From positions 1 to 17,795 of the forward strand of contig JAODMX010000134.1 of NCBI GenBank assembly GCA_025464735.1: a stretch of DNA of 17,795 bases. Direction: 5' to 3'. The notes under the pieces were generated by a model. The model saw only the letters and a list, made by a program, of their open reading frames with translations. It was not told the DNA's origin and searched no databases. The DNA comes from Frondihabitans sp. (GTDB lineage Bacteria > Actinomycetota > Actinomycetes > Actinomycetales > Microbacteriaceae). Both the position numbers and the translations under genes were made by a program. Below, in pieces: positions 7,205 to 13,290 of this stretch; position 1 is the stretch's first letter, and the number at the start of each line of letters is the position of its first letter.

Positions 7205-7948
7205 ATGGAGACAGCGAAACGAGCCAAGCGTTCGGAGCGCGGACGACCGCGATCCGGGGTTGCTGCCCGACCCGATCTGAGCGCCACGGAGCAGATCTTG
7301 GATGCCGCTGCCCGCCTCTTCGTCGATCGCGGCTTTACCGCAACCTCAACCCGATCCATTGCCGACGAGGTCGGAATAAGGCAGTCGTCGCTGTATTACC
7401 ACTTTCCGAACAAGGAAAGCATTCTGGAGGCGCTGCTCCTTCGCACGGTCGAATACTCGACGAAGGCGATGCGACTTCTCGAGAAGTCGTCCGCCCCCGC
7501 GCCCGTGCGCCTGTGGTGCCTCATTGCTTTCGACGTTAACCAGCTGGTGACCGCACCGCACAACGTGGGCACGCTCTACCTCCTCCCCGAGACGCGGCAG
7601 CATGGTTTCTCTTCGTTCAGGGACGAACGCGAGGTGCTCCGAAACTTCTACGCCTCCCTCATCACTCAATGCCTGCAGCAGGAATCATCACGCGCCAGTG
7701 CGATGCAACCGAGGGTGACCGGTTCATCCCTCGAGGCACTCATCGACATCGTCTTTGGGATGGTCGAAAGCGTCATCGCGATCCGCGCGGATCGACCGCG
7801 CGAGCAACCGGACGAGCTCGTGCTCGCGATCGCTGGTGGCTGCATGCGAGTGCTGGGCTTCGACGATGCGCCGATCAGCTCCTTCCAGGAAGAGGGACAG
7901 GCGATCCTGGGGGACATGGCAAAGGTCTGGGACAACCAGGAAGGCTGA
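7205..7948 (+). CDS. TetR/AcrR-family transcriptional regulator
   Basis: A 247-residue DNA-binding regulator. After a basic N-tail (about residues 1-25) the TetR-type helix-turn-helix spans about 29-75, including ILDAAARLFVDRGFTATSTRS (split about 31-51), ADEVGIRQSSLYYHFPNKESIL and the conserved YYHF followed by K. The rest (about 80-240) would be the helical ligand-binding and dimer domain, with no recognisable ligand signature. No strong ribosome site precedes the ATG at 7205. It is divergent from the DUF3592-like gene and convergent with the KAS III-like gene. It could regulate either, or itself; the palindromes upstream of the ThDP gene are candidate targets but this is not shown. Confidence 0.9.
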   Translation: METAKRAKRSERGRPRSGVAARPDLSATEQILDAAARLFVDRGFTATSTRSIADEVGIRQSSLYYHFPNKESILEALLLRTVEYSTKAMRLLEKSSAPAPVRLWCLIAFDVNQLVTAPHNVGTLYLLPETRQHGFSSFRDEREVLRNFYASLITQCLQQESSRASAMQPRVTGSSLEALIDIVFGMVESVIAIRADRPREQPDELVLAIAGGCMRVLGFDDAPISSFQEEGQAILGDMAKVWDNQEG

Positions 7949-7949
7949 T

Positions 7950-7972
7950 GCCACCTCGCATCATGAGGCGGC
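7950..7972. terminator. Imperfect hairpin between convergent TetR and KAS III-like genes
   Basis: GCCACCTC (7950-7957) can pair with GAGGCGGC (7965-7972) with one A/C mismatch and a 7-base loop. It fills the 23-base gap between two converging stop codons. No T-run is seen, so a terminator role is a weak inference from position. Confidence 0.3.
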
Positions 7973-8982
7973 TAGCTGCGGTTCTTGAGGAGGAGCGCAG
8001 TGAGGTGGAAGCCGACGCCAACGGCCGCGATGACGACGTAGGACGTGTCGATCTCGTCGAAGTACCGCGCGAGGTTGACCGGATAGGTGGCGTTGGTCAT
8101 GTTCCCGTACTCCTGGTACGTCTCGAGGTAGCGTGCCGGCTTGATTTCCTCGTTCCAGTGGTCGAGGAGCTTCTGCGACCCCTGGTGTGTGATCAGCGAG
8201 ATGTCGTCGGCGTCGAGGCCGTGTTTAGCGAGGAGGTCGTTGACCAGTCGGGGGAGACCGGACCACATGATCGTCTCGTACACCAGAGTTCCCTGTTCTG
8301 GGTCGAGCCGATAGGTGGGGATCGGCGTCGCGTTGGCGTCGACGGGGATGCCGACCCACCCCGGCGCGGTACGGGGACGGATGCCCATGGTCATCGATTC
8401 AAAGGCGTCGCTGTGGGTGCTGGTGGCGAAGTCGACGACCTCAAAGGGACCCTGCTGACCGACCACGGCGGCCCCGGCCCCGTCACCCGCCGCGTGGGCA
8501 TGCCCGCGAGTGAAGTCGAGGTGGCGGGTCCAGTTCGACCCGGTCACGACGAGAGCGTGCGTCGAGCTTCCTGATCGGACGCCTTCGGCGGCGTGGACGA
8601 GGCCGAGCACGAAGTTGCTGAACTCACTGTTGATGGGAACGACCAAAGTGCTGGGGCCGAGTCCGAGGTGACCGTGCACCGCGTACAGCGGGTTCGGTGC
8701 AACGTAGGCGGGCACGGATGCGTAGCCGTAGAGACGGTCGATCTCTTCTGCGTTGACAGTGGCTCTGGCCAGTGCGTCAACGGACGCCTCGACCATCAGC
8801 GTCTCGATCCGTTCGGTCGCGCCCAAGACGGCCCGTTGCCCGGCCCCCGTGAATAACGCCGCCTCCCGCTCGCCGCCCTCGGAATGGACGCGCTGATACA
8901 CCGGATCGTCGTCACCTCGACGTCCCTCGGGGACGGCGAACCCTGCGCCGGCTATCCGTGCAAATGGTGCCGGGCCGCTCAC
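7972..8982 (-). CDS. KAS III (FabH-like) ketoacyl synthase homologue lacking the active-site Cys
   Basis: A thiolase-fold protein of 336 residues, the normal KAS III length. In FabH the Cys-His-Asn triad forms a carbon-carbon bond between an acyl group and malonyl-ACP. Here His (H266 in ITHQGSQ) and Asn (N294 in YGNMTNA) are kept, and GVGFHL near the end matches the FabH GGGF loop. The nucleophile segment reads INSEFSNFVLGL, putting Phe (F121) where FabH has Cys. The protein therefore should not form the usual acyl-enzyme. It may be a non-condensing acyltransferase, a scaffold for a partner, or use another residue (E120 is adjacent). I chose GTG at 8982 because it overlaps the ThDP gene stop (GTGA) after a GGA-containing site. 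The frame also opens at a GTG at 9063, but that would overlap the upstream gene by 85 bases. Confidence 0.85.
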   Translation of the reverse strand: MSGPAPFARIAGAGFAVPEGRRGDDDPVYQRVHSEGGEREAALFTGAGQRAVLGATERIETLMVEASVDALARATVNAEEIDRLYGYASVPAYVAPNPLYAVHGHLGLGPSTLVVPINSEFSNFVLGLVHAAEGVRSGSSTHALVVTGSNWTRHLDFTRGHAHAAGDGAGAAVVGQQGPFEVVDFATSTHSDAFESMTMGIRPRTAPGWVGIPVDANATPIPTYRLDPEQGTLVYETIMWSGLPRLVNDLLAKHGLDADDISLITHQGSQKLLDHWNEEIKPARYLETYQEYGNMTNATYPVNLARYFDEIDTSYVVIAAVGVGFHLTALLLKNRS

Positions 8983-10712
8983 CGTGGATCCTGCAACAGC
9001 TGCGCTCTTCGCCGCAGCGGCCACGGGATCTCGCCAGGGTTCACGTGAACGTCCAGGAGCCACGGACGCCCGCTGCCGATCGCAGTGGCAACCGCAGCAT
9101 CGAAGCCATCCAGGTCAGTGACCGGGGTCGCTTCGATCCCCAGCCCCCGCGCGACAGCCGCGATGTCGATTCTGTGCGCATAAAGGGCACCCGTGCTGGT
9201 TCCGTAGATGAGTTCCTGCAGGTTGGCGACCATGGCGTTGCCGCTGTTGTTCAGAACGATCCAGAGCACGGCGGCGCCGGTTTCAGCAGCGGTGTGCAGA
9301 TCCATACCAGTCATCGCGAACGATGCATCACCGAGGATGGCAACGACCGGAACGTCGGGCCGAGCGAGCTTTGCGCCGATCGCGGCCGGCACCGTGTACC
9401 CCATCGATCCGACGTTCAACGAACAGAACACACGCATGTTGTCTCGTGCGACGAAGTGTTCCCCGATCCAACAGAGCGCGTTCCCGTTGTCGACGAAGAG
9501 CATCGTCTCAGGCTGTGCCAGTTCACTGAGGCGTGCGGCAACCGCGGAAGCTTTCAGTGTGGAGGCATCCCCTTGCAACTCGGCCGCGGAGATCGCGCGC
9601 CGCCTGGTCGGTGAGGCCCGTGGCTGCGCCGGTGTGGACAAACCCGCGACCAGCTCGTGGACGAGGACAGTGACGTCCGCGACGATGCCATGGTCGATCG
9701 GCAGTGCCCTCCCGAACTGCAGCGGGTCGGTGTCGACCTGCCAGACGTCGCGGCCGTCGACGAGCGCGGGATCCCAACCGAAGGTGGCTACTTCTCCGAG
9801 GCTGCTGCCCAGAATCAGCAGGAGATCGACGTCAGATGACAGAACCGAATCGTGGGTGGAAGGGCTTCCTCCGTAGTTTCCGAAGACCCCGATCGCGAGC
9901 GGGTGATCCTCAGGAAACGCACCCTTCCCCTTCATCGTCGTCGCGACGCGCGCACCGACACGATCGGCCAATGCCACAAGGCCTCCGTCGGGCGCCGTGG
10001 TCTTAGCACCCTGCCCGGCAAAGATCAGCGGATGCTGCGCGCATTCGAGGGCATCGATCAGCGCCTGGATCTCGCCGGGCCCAGCTCGACGGGCGTCTTG
10101 GGCAGCGACGTAGAACGGTCGCGCGGTGGGGGCGGCCGCATTCAAGACATTGGCGGGCATCGACAACATCACAGCTCCAGGCCGCCCCGTGGTAGCAGTG
10201 CGAATTGCGCGATGGAGCATCAATGGGAAGTGTTGCGGTTCGGTGACCGAGAGCGATGCTTTCGTCGCGGATCGGAAGATGTCGACCGTGTCCAAGCCAC
10301 CTCCGCCGCCCGAGGAATCCTGAAGGGCACCACGGCCAAAGAGCCCCGTGGCTATCTGCCCCGCGATGAGAAGCACGGGTTGGCCATCGCTGTTTGCACT
10401 TGCCACTGCCGTCAGAGCGTGCGTTGTCCCCGGGCCGGCGGTAACGCAGGCCACCCCCATCTCGCCCGTTGCCCTTGCGTGCCCCTCGGCCATGAAGACA
10501 GCGCCCTCCTCGTGCTTCGCCAACACGAATGTCAACCGGGACCGCTTTGCTGTGACCTCGAGCAACGACAGCATGGGGCCACCGGGAACGCCGAAGACCC
10601 GCGTCACTCCTGCATCGATCAGGGCGTCGGCCAGGAAGTCAGCCCCGGACCTCCCGACCTTCAGGATCTCGGCAGGATCAGGCGCAGATTTGAGGGAAAC
10701 GATCGGTGGCAT
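8979..10712 (-). CDS. ThDP-dependent enzyme, acetolactate synthase/benzoylformate decarboxylase-like
   Basis: A 577-residue thiamine-diphosphate enzyme with the full three-domain plan: PYR domain (about 20-190) with the cofactor-activating Glu E68 in KHEEGA, a central domain (about 210-355), and PP domain (about 385-555). The PP domain has GSMG (435-438), the GDA metal motif at 461-463 (in place of GDG) and NN at 488-489. It most resembles acetolactate-synthase-like decarboxylases/carboligases. No regulatory subunit gene is nearby, so a branched-chain amino acid role is unlikely. The translationally coupled KAS III-like gene suggests joint use of an acyl substrate, possibly acyloin formation (inference). 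I chose ATG at 10712 because GAAGGGA (10719-10725 on this strand) sits 6 bases upstream. An ATG at 10748 would add 12 residues without a well-spaced site. Two palindromes lie about 45-80 bases upstream. Confidence 0.88.
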   Translation of the reverse strand: MPPIVSLKSAPDPAEILKVGRSGADFLADALIDAGVTRVFGVPGGPMLSLLEVTAKRSRLTFVLAKHEEGAVFMAEGHARATGEMGVACVTAGPGTTHALTAVASANSDGQPVLLIAGQIATGLFGRGALQDSSGGGGGLDTVDIFRSATKASLSVTEPQHFPLMLHRAIRTATTGRPGAVMLSMPANVLNAAAPTARPFYVAAQDARRAGPGEIQALIDALECAQHPLIFAGQGAKTTAPDGGLVALADRVGARVATTMKGKGAFPEDHPLAIGVFGNYGGSPSTHDSVLSSDVDLLLILGSSLGEVATFGWDPALVDGRDVWQVDTDPLQFGRALPIDHGIVADVTVLVHELVAGLSTPAQPRASPTRRRAISAAELQGDASTLKASAVAARLSELAQPETMLFVDNGNALCWIGEHFVARDNMRVFCSLNVGSMGYTVPAAIGAKLARPDVPVVAILGDASFAMTGMDLHTAAETGAAVLWIVLNNSGNAMVANLQELIYGTSTGALYAHRIDIAAVARGLGIEATPVTDLDGFDAAVATAIGSGRPWLLDVHVNPGEIPWPLRRRAQLLQDPR

Positions 10713-10758
10713 GGGCTGTCCCTTCACCGGAAGCGGGGTCACTGCCATCCTTGCGCGG

Positions 10759-10773
10759 GTGAGAACTTCTCAC
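10759..10773. promoter_or_regulatory. Perfect 15-bp palindrome, candidate operator
   Basis: GTGAGAACTTCTCAC is perfectly symmetric around C10766. It lies 46 bases upstream of the chosen ATG of the ThDP gene and shares its last base with the next palindrome. This is a typical size and shape for a TetR- or LacI-type operator. The regulator is unknown. Confidence 0.5.
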
Positions 10774-10794
10774 AGTCCACACTTCTGTGGACTG
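10773..10794. promoter_or_regulatory. Perfect 9-bp inverted repeat, candidate operator or hairpin
   Basis: Arms CAGTCCACA (10773-10781) and TGTGGACTG (10786-10794) flank CTTC without a mismatch. It lies in the 129-base divergent gap between the ThDP operon and the CmtR-like gene, immediately next to another palindrome. A chance 9-bp perfect repeat exactly here is unlikely. It may bind a dimeric regulator, or fold in the leader RNA. Confidence 0.5.
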
Positions 10795-10815
10795 ATTCGG
10801 GCACCTCCGAGAAAG

Positions 10816-10849
10816 GTCAGCATCTGATGTAATGTCAGTGCATGCTGAC
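10816..10849 (+). promoter_or_regulatory. CmtR-like promoter/operator: nested dyads around -10 box and start codon
   Basis: Outer arms GTCAGCAT (10816-10823) and ATGCTGAC (10842-10849) are perfect inverted repeats, the right one beginning with the start codon. Inside, CTGA (10824-10827) and TCAG (10835-10838) flank the likely -10 box TGTAAT (10828-10833), preceded by a TG extension. The ATG is 8 bases after the -10 and no ribosome site is present, so the mRNA is probably leaderless. A repressor bound here would cover the promoter, which fits metal-relieved autorepression. No good -35 was found. Confidence 0.55.
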
Positions 10850-11195
10850 TAGTGCTTCTCGAGTTGACGTGATGAACCGGCTGGGTCGCGCGATGGCCGA
10901 TCCGACCAGGTCCCGGATCCTGCTCGCCCTGCTCGATGGCCCCGGGTATCCGGGTGTGTTGGCGCGTGAGCTCGAGCTGTCGCGGTCGAACGTGTCGAAT
11001 CATCTCTCCTGTCTGCGGGGCTGTGGGATCGTCGTTGCTGTACCCGAGGGTCGATCGACGAGGTATGAGATCTCGGATCCCCATCTGACGAAAGCGCTCG
11101 TCGGGCTGCTGGGCGTCGTGCTCGCGATCGATGACGGCGTCGACTGCGTCGATGACGCCTGCGACGTTCCGCTGTGCTGCGGGGCCGGCGCATGA
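10842..11195 (+). CDS. cmtR: CmtR-like Cd/Pb-sensing ArsR/SmtB-family repressor
   Basis: A 117-residue winged-helix metal sensor closely resembling Mycobacterium tuberculosis CmtR, including MNRLGRAMADPTRSRILLALLDG (about 11-33), the recognition helix SRSNVSNHLSCLRGCG (47-62) and EGRSTRYEISD. The CmtR metal ligands C57, C61 and C102 fall at exactly the same residue numbers here. In CmtR, Cd or Pb binding releases DNA. The C-terminus is richer in cysteine than I recall for CmtR (C107, C112, C113 as well). Start ATG at 10842 has no ribosome site and lies 8 bases after a -10 box, suggesting leaderless translation. The stop overlaps the cation transporter start (ATGA 11192-11195), so sensor and pump form one operon, probably autorepressed at the dyad overlapping the start. 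Confidence 0.92.
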   Translation: MLTSASRVDVMNRLGRAMADPTRSRILLALLDGPGYPGVLARELELSRSNVSNHLSCLRGCGIVVAVPEGRSTRYEISDPHLTKALVGLLGVVLAIDDGVDCVDDACDVPLCCGAGA

Positions 11196-11860
11196 GCGCC
11201 CCGTCCGCGGGTCGTGTCCGGGTTGTCGACGAGGGTCGACGGCGGCTGCTTCGACGCCGAATTCGCTGGATTGTCAGCGCGACCATTGCCTACAACGTCG
11301 TCGAGGCGATTGCCGCGATCGTCGCCGGAAACGCGGCGTCGTCGGCGGCCCTGATCGGGTTCGGCCTGGACTCCGTCGTGGAGGTCCTCTCGGCCGCCGC
11401 GGTGGCGTGGCAGTTCGCGGCTCCGGATCCTGAGAAAAGGGAAAAGACAGCACTGCGGGTCATCGCGTGGTCGTTCTTCGCTCTCGCCGCCTATGTCACC
11501 GTGGATGCCGGTCTGTCTCTGTTTGGTGTGCGGGAAGCGGGGCAGAGCCCGGTCGGTATCGTCCTGGCGGCGGTGAGTCTTGTCGTGATGCCGTTCTTGA
11601 GTCTCGCGGAACGGCGCGCCGGCTCCGAGCTGGGCTCGGCGTCTGCAATCGCCGACTCGAAACAGACGCTGATCTGCTCGTACCTCTCGGCGGCTCTTTT
11701 CCTCGGGTTGCTCCTGAACGTTCTGTGTGGCTGGGCCTGGGCGGACTCCGTCGCGGCGCTCGTGATCGTGGTCTTTGCCGTCCGTGAGGGGCTGGAGGCG
11801 TGGCGGGGTGAGGAAACACACCCCCTATTCGAGGGTCAAGGAGGCGACACCCCAGGGTGA
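11192..11860 (+). CDS. Cation diffusion facilitator (CDF)-type metal transporter, membrane domain only
   Basis: A 222-residue membrane protein, probably exporting divalent heavy metal (Cd, Pb or Zn) under control of the overlapping CmtR-like gene. Hydrophobic spans lie at about 25-46, 52-75, 87-111, 118-138, 158-181 and 184-200. Candidate metal-site acids are D60 and E64 in FGLDSVVEV (TM2 DxxxD-like) and D185 in AWADSVAAL. The segment ADSKQTLICSYLSA (155-168) resembles a short actinobacterial CDF group. The cytoplasmic C-terminal metal-regulatory domain of YiiP-like CDFs is missing, which I believe is normal for this group rather than a truncation. The ATG at 11192 overlaps the repressor stop. 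No terminator hairpin was seen after the stop. Confidence 0.85.
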   Translation: MSAPSAGRVRVVDEGRRRLLRRRIRWIVSATIAYNVVEAIAAIVAGNAASSAALIGFGLDSVVEVLSAAAVAWQFAAPDPEKREKTALRVIAWSFFALAAYVTVDAGLSLFGVREAGQSPVGIVLAAVSLVVMPFLSLAERRAGSELGSASAIADSKQTLICSYLSAALFLGLLLNVLCGWAWADSVAALVIVVFAVREGLEAWRGEETHPLFEGQGGDTPG

Positions 11861-12008
11861 GATGTGGATGAGGTCGATACGAGATCTGCCTTCCTGACCT
11901 TCCACGGAGAACCGTTCTGAGAATTGACTGGGCAGTGGATGGTGCGAACCAGCACCCGCCTGGCAGCCGGATACCTGCCGCCGACGACCGCGGAGAGGGA
12001 GGGGCGTC

Positions 12009-12050
12009 ATGGTTGCCTCATCCACCCGAGTGCGGATCGATTGCGAGTGA
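12009..12050 (+). CDS. Possible 13-codon leader ORF coupled to the LuxR gene
   Basis: ATG at 12009 is preceded by a strong purine-rich site (GGGAGGGG, 11997-12004) and encodes MVASSTRVRIDCE before TGA at 12048-12050. That stop overlaps a GTG at 12047 in the LuxR reading frame (GTGA), the same coupling geometry used by real gene pairs in this window. It may be a leader peptide that sets translation of the regulator, or simply a chance ORF. There is no protein evidence. Confidence 0.3.
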   Translation: MVASSTRVRIDCE

Positions 12051-12763
12051 TCAATGGTGGACAGGGCACCGGGGTCGACGTAGGCCTGTGGGATGAGGGC
12101 CTTCAGCCGTTGTTCTCAGGGAGTGCGCACGAGCGTGTGTCCGAGGTGCTTTTGGACCTCCAACGGCAGGTTCCGTACGCGGCGTCGCTGCTGACGATGC
12201 GGAGACATACGCACGGGCCGGATCGGCCGATTCGCAGTTATCGGATGACGCTTGAACAGGTGAGAGACCGGTTGGGTTACTTCATCCCGCACAGTCCCGA
12301 AATCCGACTCGTACTGGATGCGCCGCGAGAACTGCTCGACTGGACCCGTGAGCCGGAGTTTCAGGAGACAGTGATCGCGAGGGAGCACCCGCTGACCGCT
12401 GGGTTCACGCAGGGAGTGTCCTTCGCGCTCGTTCACGGCATCCGTGTCGTGGGCACGTGGCACGTGAATTTCACTCGTAAGACCGTGTTCAGTCGCAGAG
12501 TTATCCAGGCCCTCGATGCCGCCCGAAGCGACCTCGAGGAGGAAGTCGCTGCGTTTGTCGTGGCCGGCGACGTTGGTCTGACGCGCCGCGAGATGGACGT
12601 GTTGAACCTGATGGGAGAGGGGCTCACGAACGCGGAAATCGGGGTTGCGTTGCATGTCTCCCGGAATACCGTGACCACCCATGTGGAGCATGTGCTCCAC
12701 AAGTTGCATGCGGCCAACCGGGTTCAGGCGGTCCGGGCTGCACTCGCCCTGGCTCTTATCTGA
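12047..12763 (+). CDS. LuxR-family transcriptional regulator with C-terminal GerE-type HTH
   Basis: From GTG at 12047 it is 238 residues. The C-terminal part (about 177-238) is a clear LuxR/GerE helix-turn-helix: LTRREMDVLNLMGEGLTNAEI followed by SRNTVTTHVEHVLHKLHAANRVQAV, with the conserved E182, G190, N195 and I198 pattern. The N-terminal 170 residues look like a GAF- or sensor-type globular domain (for example ASLLTMRR and TQGVSFALVHG). No receiver-domain Asp motif is evident. The start is uncertain. The frame is open back to a TTG at 11924 and an ATG at 11939, neither with a good ribosome site. I prefer 12047 because it overlaps the stop of a 13-codon ORF with a strong site. Its target is unknown; the peptide transporter downstream is one possibility. 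Confidence 0.8.
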   Translation: MINGGQGTGVDVGLWDEGLQPLFSGSAHERVSEVLLDLQRQVPYAASLLTMRRHTHGPDRPIRSYRMTLEQVRDRLGYFIPHSPEIRLVLDAPRELLDWTREPEFQETVIAREHPLTAGFTQGVSFALVHGIRVVGTWHVNFTRKTVFSRRVIQALDAARSDLEEEVAAFVVAGDVGLTRREMDVLNLMGEGLTNAEIGVALHVSRNTVTTHVEHVLHKLHAANRVQAVRAALALALI

Positions 12764-12855
12764 CCCGCTTGACATGTGTGCTCCAATCACCAGGTGCGTC
12801 AGAGAGAGGTCAACTGACCGACGTGCCCGGCCCTGTTCCTGGTTTCGAAACAAGG

Positions 12856-13127
12856 CTGTTAAGGGGTCTGACGATTGCTCGAGCGGCTGCCGGACAGCCG
12901 ACGCAGGTAACGCTGCAGGGCGGCTACGTCGCCACGTTCAATGCGACGATCACCGATCTTGCGGGCGTGGCAGCGATGACGATGACGGCACGGAGCGCCC
13001 CCTCGAGACGCGTTTCGCGTTCGGCACTGACGCCTGCCGGGGACTCCCTGGCCTCGACTCGCTGTGCAGCGACCTGATCCAGGCCCTGCTCATGGCGGAG
13101 GCCGCCACGGGCACTGTGGCCCGCTAA
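12856..13127 (+). pseudogene. Frameshifted remnant of an unidentified protein gene
   Basis: One frame reads sensibly from about 12856 to 13005 (ARAAAGQPTQVTLQGGYVAT and ITDLAGVAAMTMTA), then turns into basic low-quality sequence. In the frame shifted by one base, sensible protein begins at about 13005 (PLETRFAFGTDAC, GLPGLDSLCSDLI, LLMAEAATGTVAR) and ends at TAA 13125-13127. Joined, the two give a smooth polypeptide of roughly 90 residues, suggesting the 3' part of a gene that lost its beginning and acquired an indel near 13000-13015. No believable start codon or ribosome site exists. I do not recognise the family. A sequencing error or chance coding-like sequence is also possible. Confidence 0.35.
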
Positions 13128-13142
13128 AGGACGCCGGTGCGG

Positions 13143-13157
13143 CGCTCGTCACGAGCG
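13143..13157 (+). terminator. Short perfect hairpin after the gene remnant
   Basis: CGCTCG (13143-13148) and CGAGCG (13152-13157) form a 6-bp perfect stem with a TCA loop, 16 bases after the TAA of the remnant. No U-tract follows. It may be the old terminator of the decayed gene. Confidence 0.3.
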
Positions 13158-13187
13158 GTGGGTACGAGGACCGCGCATACGAACCGG

Positions 13188-13238
13188 TTGACCGAAATTG
13201 CCCAAAAGCTAGCAGTCATTCGGTTTCCATGCTAGTTT
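13188..13238 (+). promoter_or_regulatory. Candidate promoter/operator of the peptide ABC operon
   Basis: TTGACC at 13188-13193 could serve as a -35, with TAGCAG (13210-13215) at 16 bases as a poor -10. An inverted repeat CTAGCA (13209-13214) and TGCTAG (13230-13235) has arms about two helical turns apart and could bind a dimeric regulator. The second arm continues into TAGTTT, another possible -10. The binding-protein ATG follows at 13291, so a leader of about 50-70 bases is expected. Assignment is tentative. Confidence 0.35.
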
Positions 13239-13290
13239 CGCGGATCAGAGTGAGTCCAAAGAGGGACTACCCGACCTGCGAGGATCAAAG

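Larger units (their letters stand above)
12764..13290. other. 527-bp region without an intact gene
   Basis: Between the LuxR stop and the binding-protein start no complete, well-started gene is visible. It holds an apparent frameshifted gene remnant (about 12856-13127), a hairpin CGCTCG-TCA-CGAGCG at 13143-13157, an inverted repeat CTAGCA/TGCTAG at 13209-13235, and the promoter region of the peptide-transporter operon. A TTGACA at 12769-12774 has no matching -10. Confidence 0.6.

Noticed and set aside
8983..9063. N-terminal extension of the KAS III-like protein to GTG 9063.
   Set aside because: It would overlap the ThDP gene by 85 bases and adds 27 residues not needed for a KAS III fold. GTG 8982 gives family length and a GTGA overlap.
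7972..10712. Reading the ThDP gene as the housekeeping acetolactate synthase ilvB.
   Set aside because: No small regulatory subunit or ilvC gene is adjacent, and it is coupled to a KAS III-like gene instead.
10713..10748. ATG 10748 as the start of the ThDP gene.
   Set aside because: The purine run touches the ATG with no spacing, while ATG 10712 has GAAGGGA six bases upstream.
9852..10832. 326-residue plus-strand ORF opposite the ThDP gene.
   Set aside because: Antisense shadow; the minus strand encodes all ThDP-enzyme motifs.
12681..13127. Single 148-residue ORF as an intact gene.
   Set aside because: Its first two-thirds overlap the LuxR gene or read as poor protein; only the last part looks coding, so it is treated as part of a frameshifted remnant.
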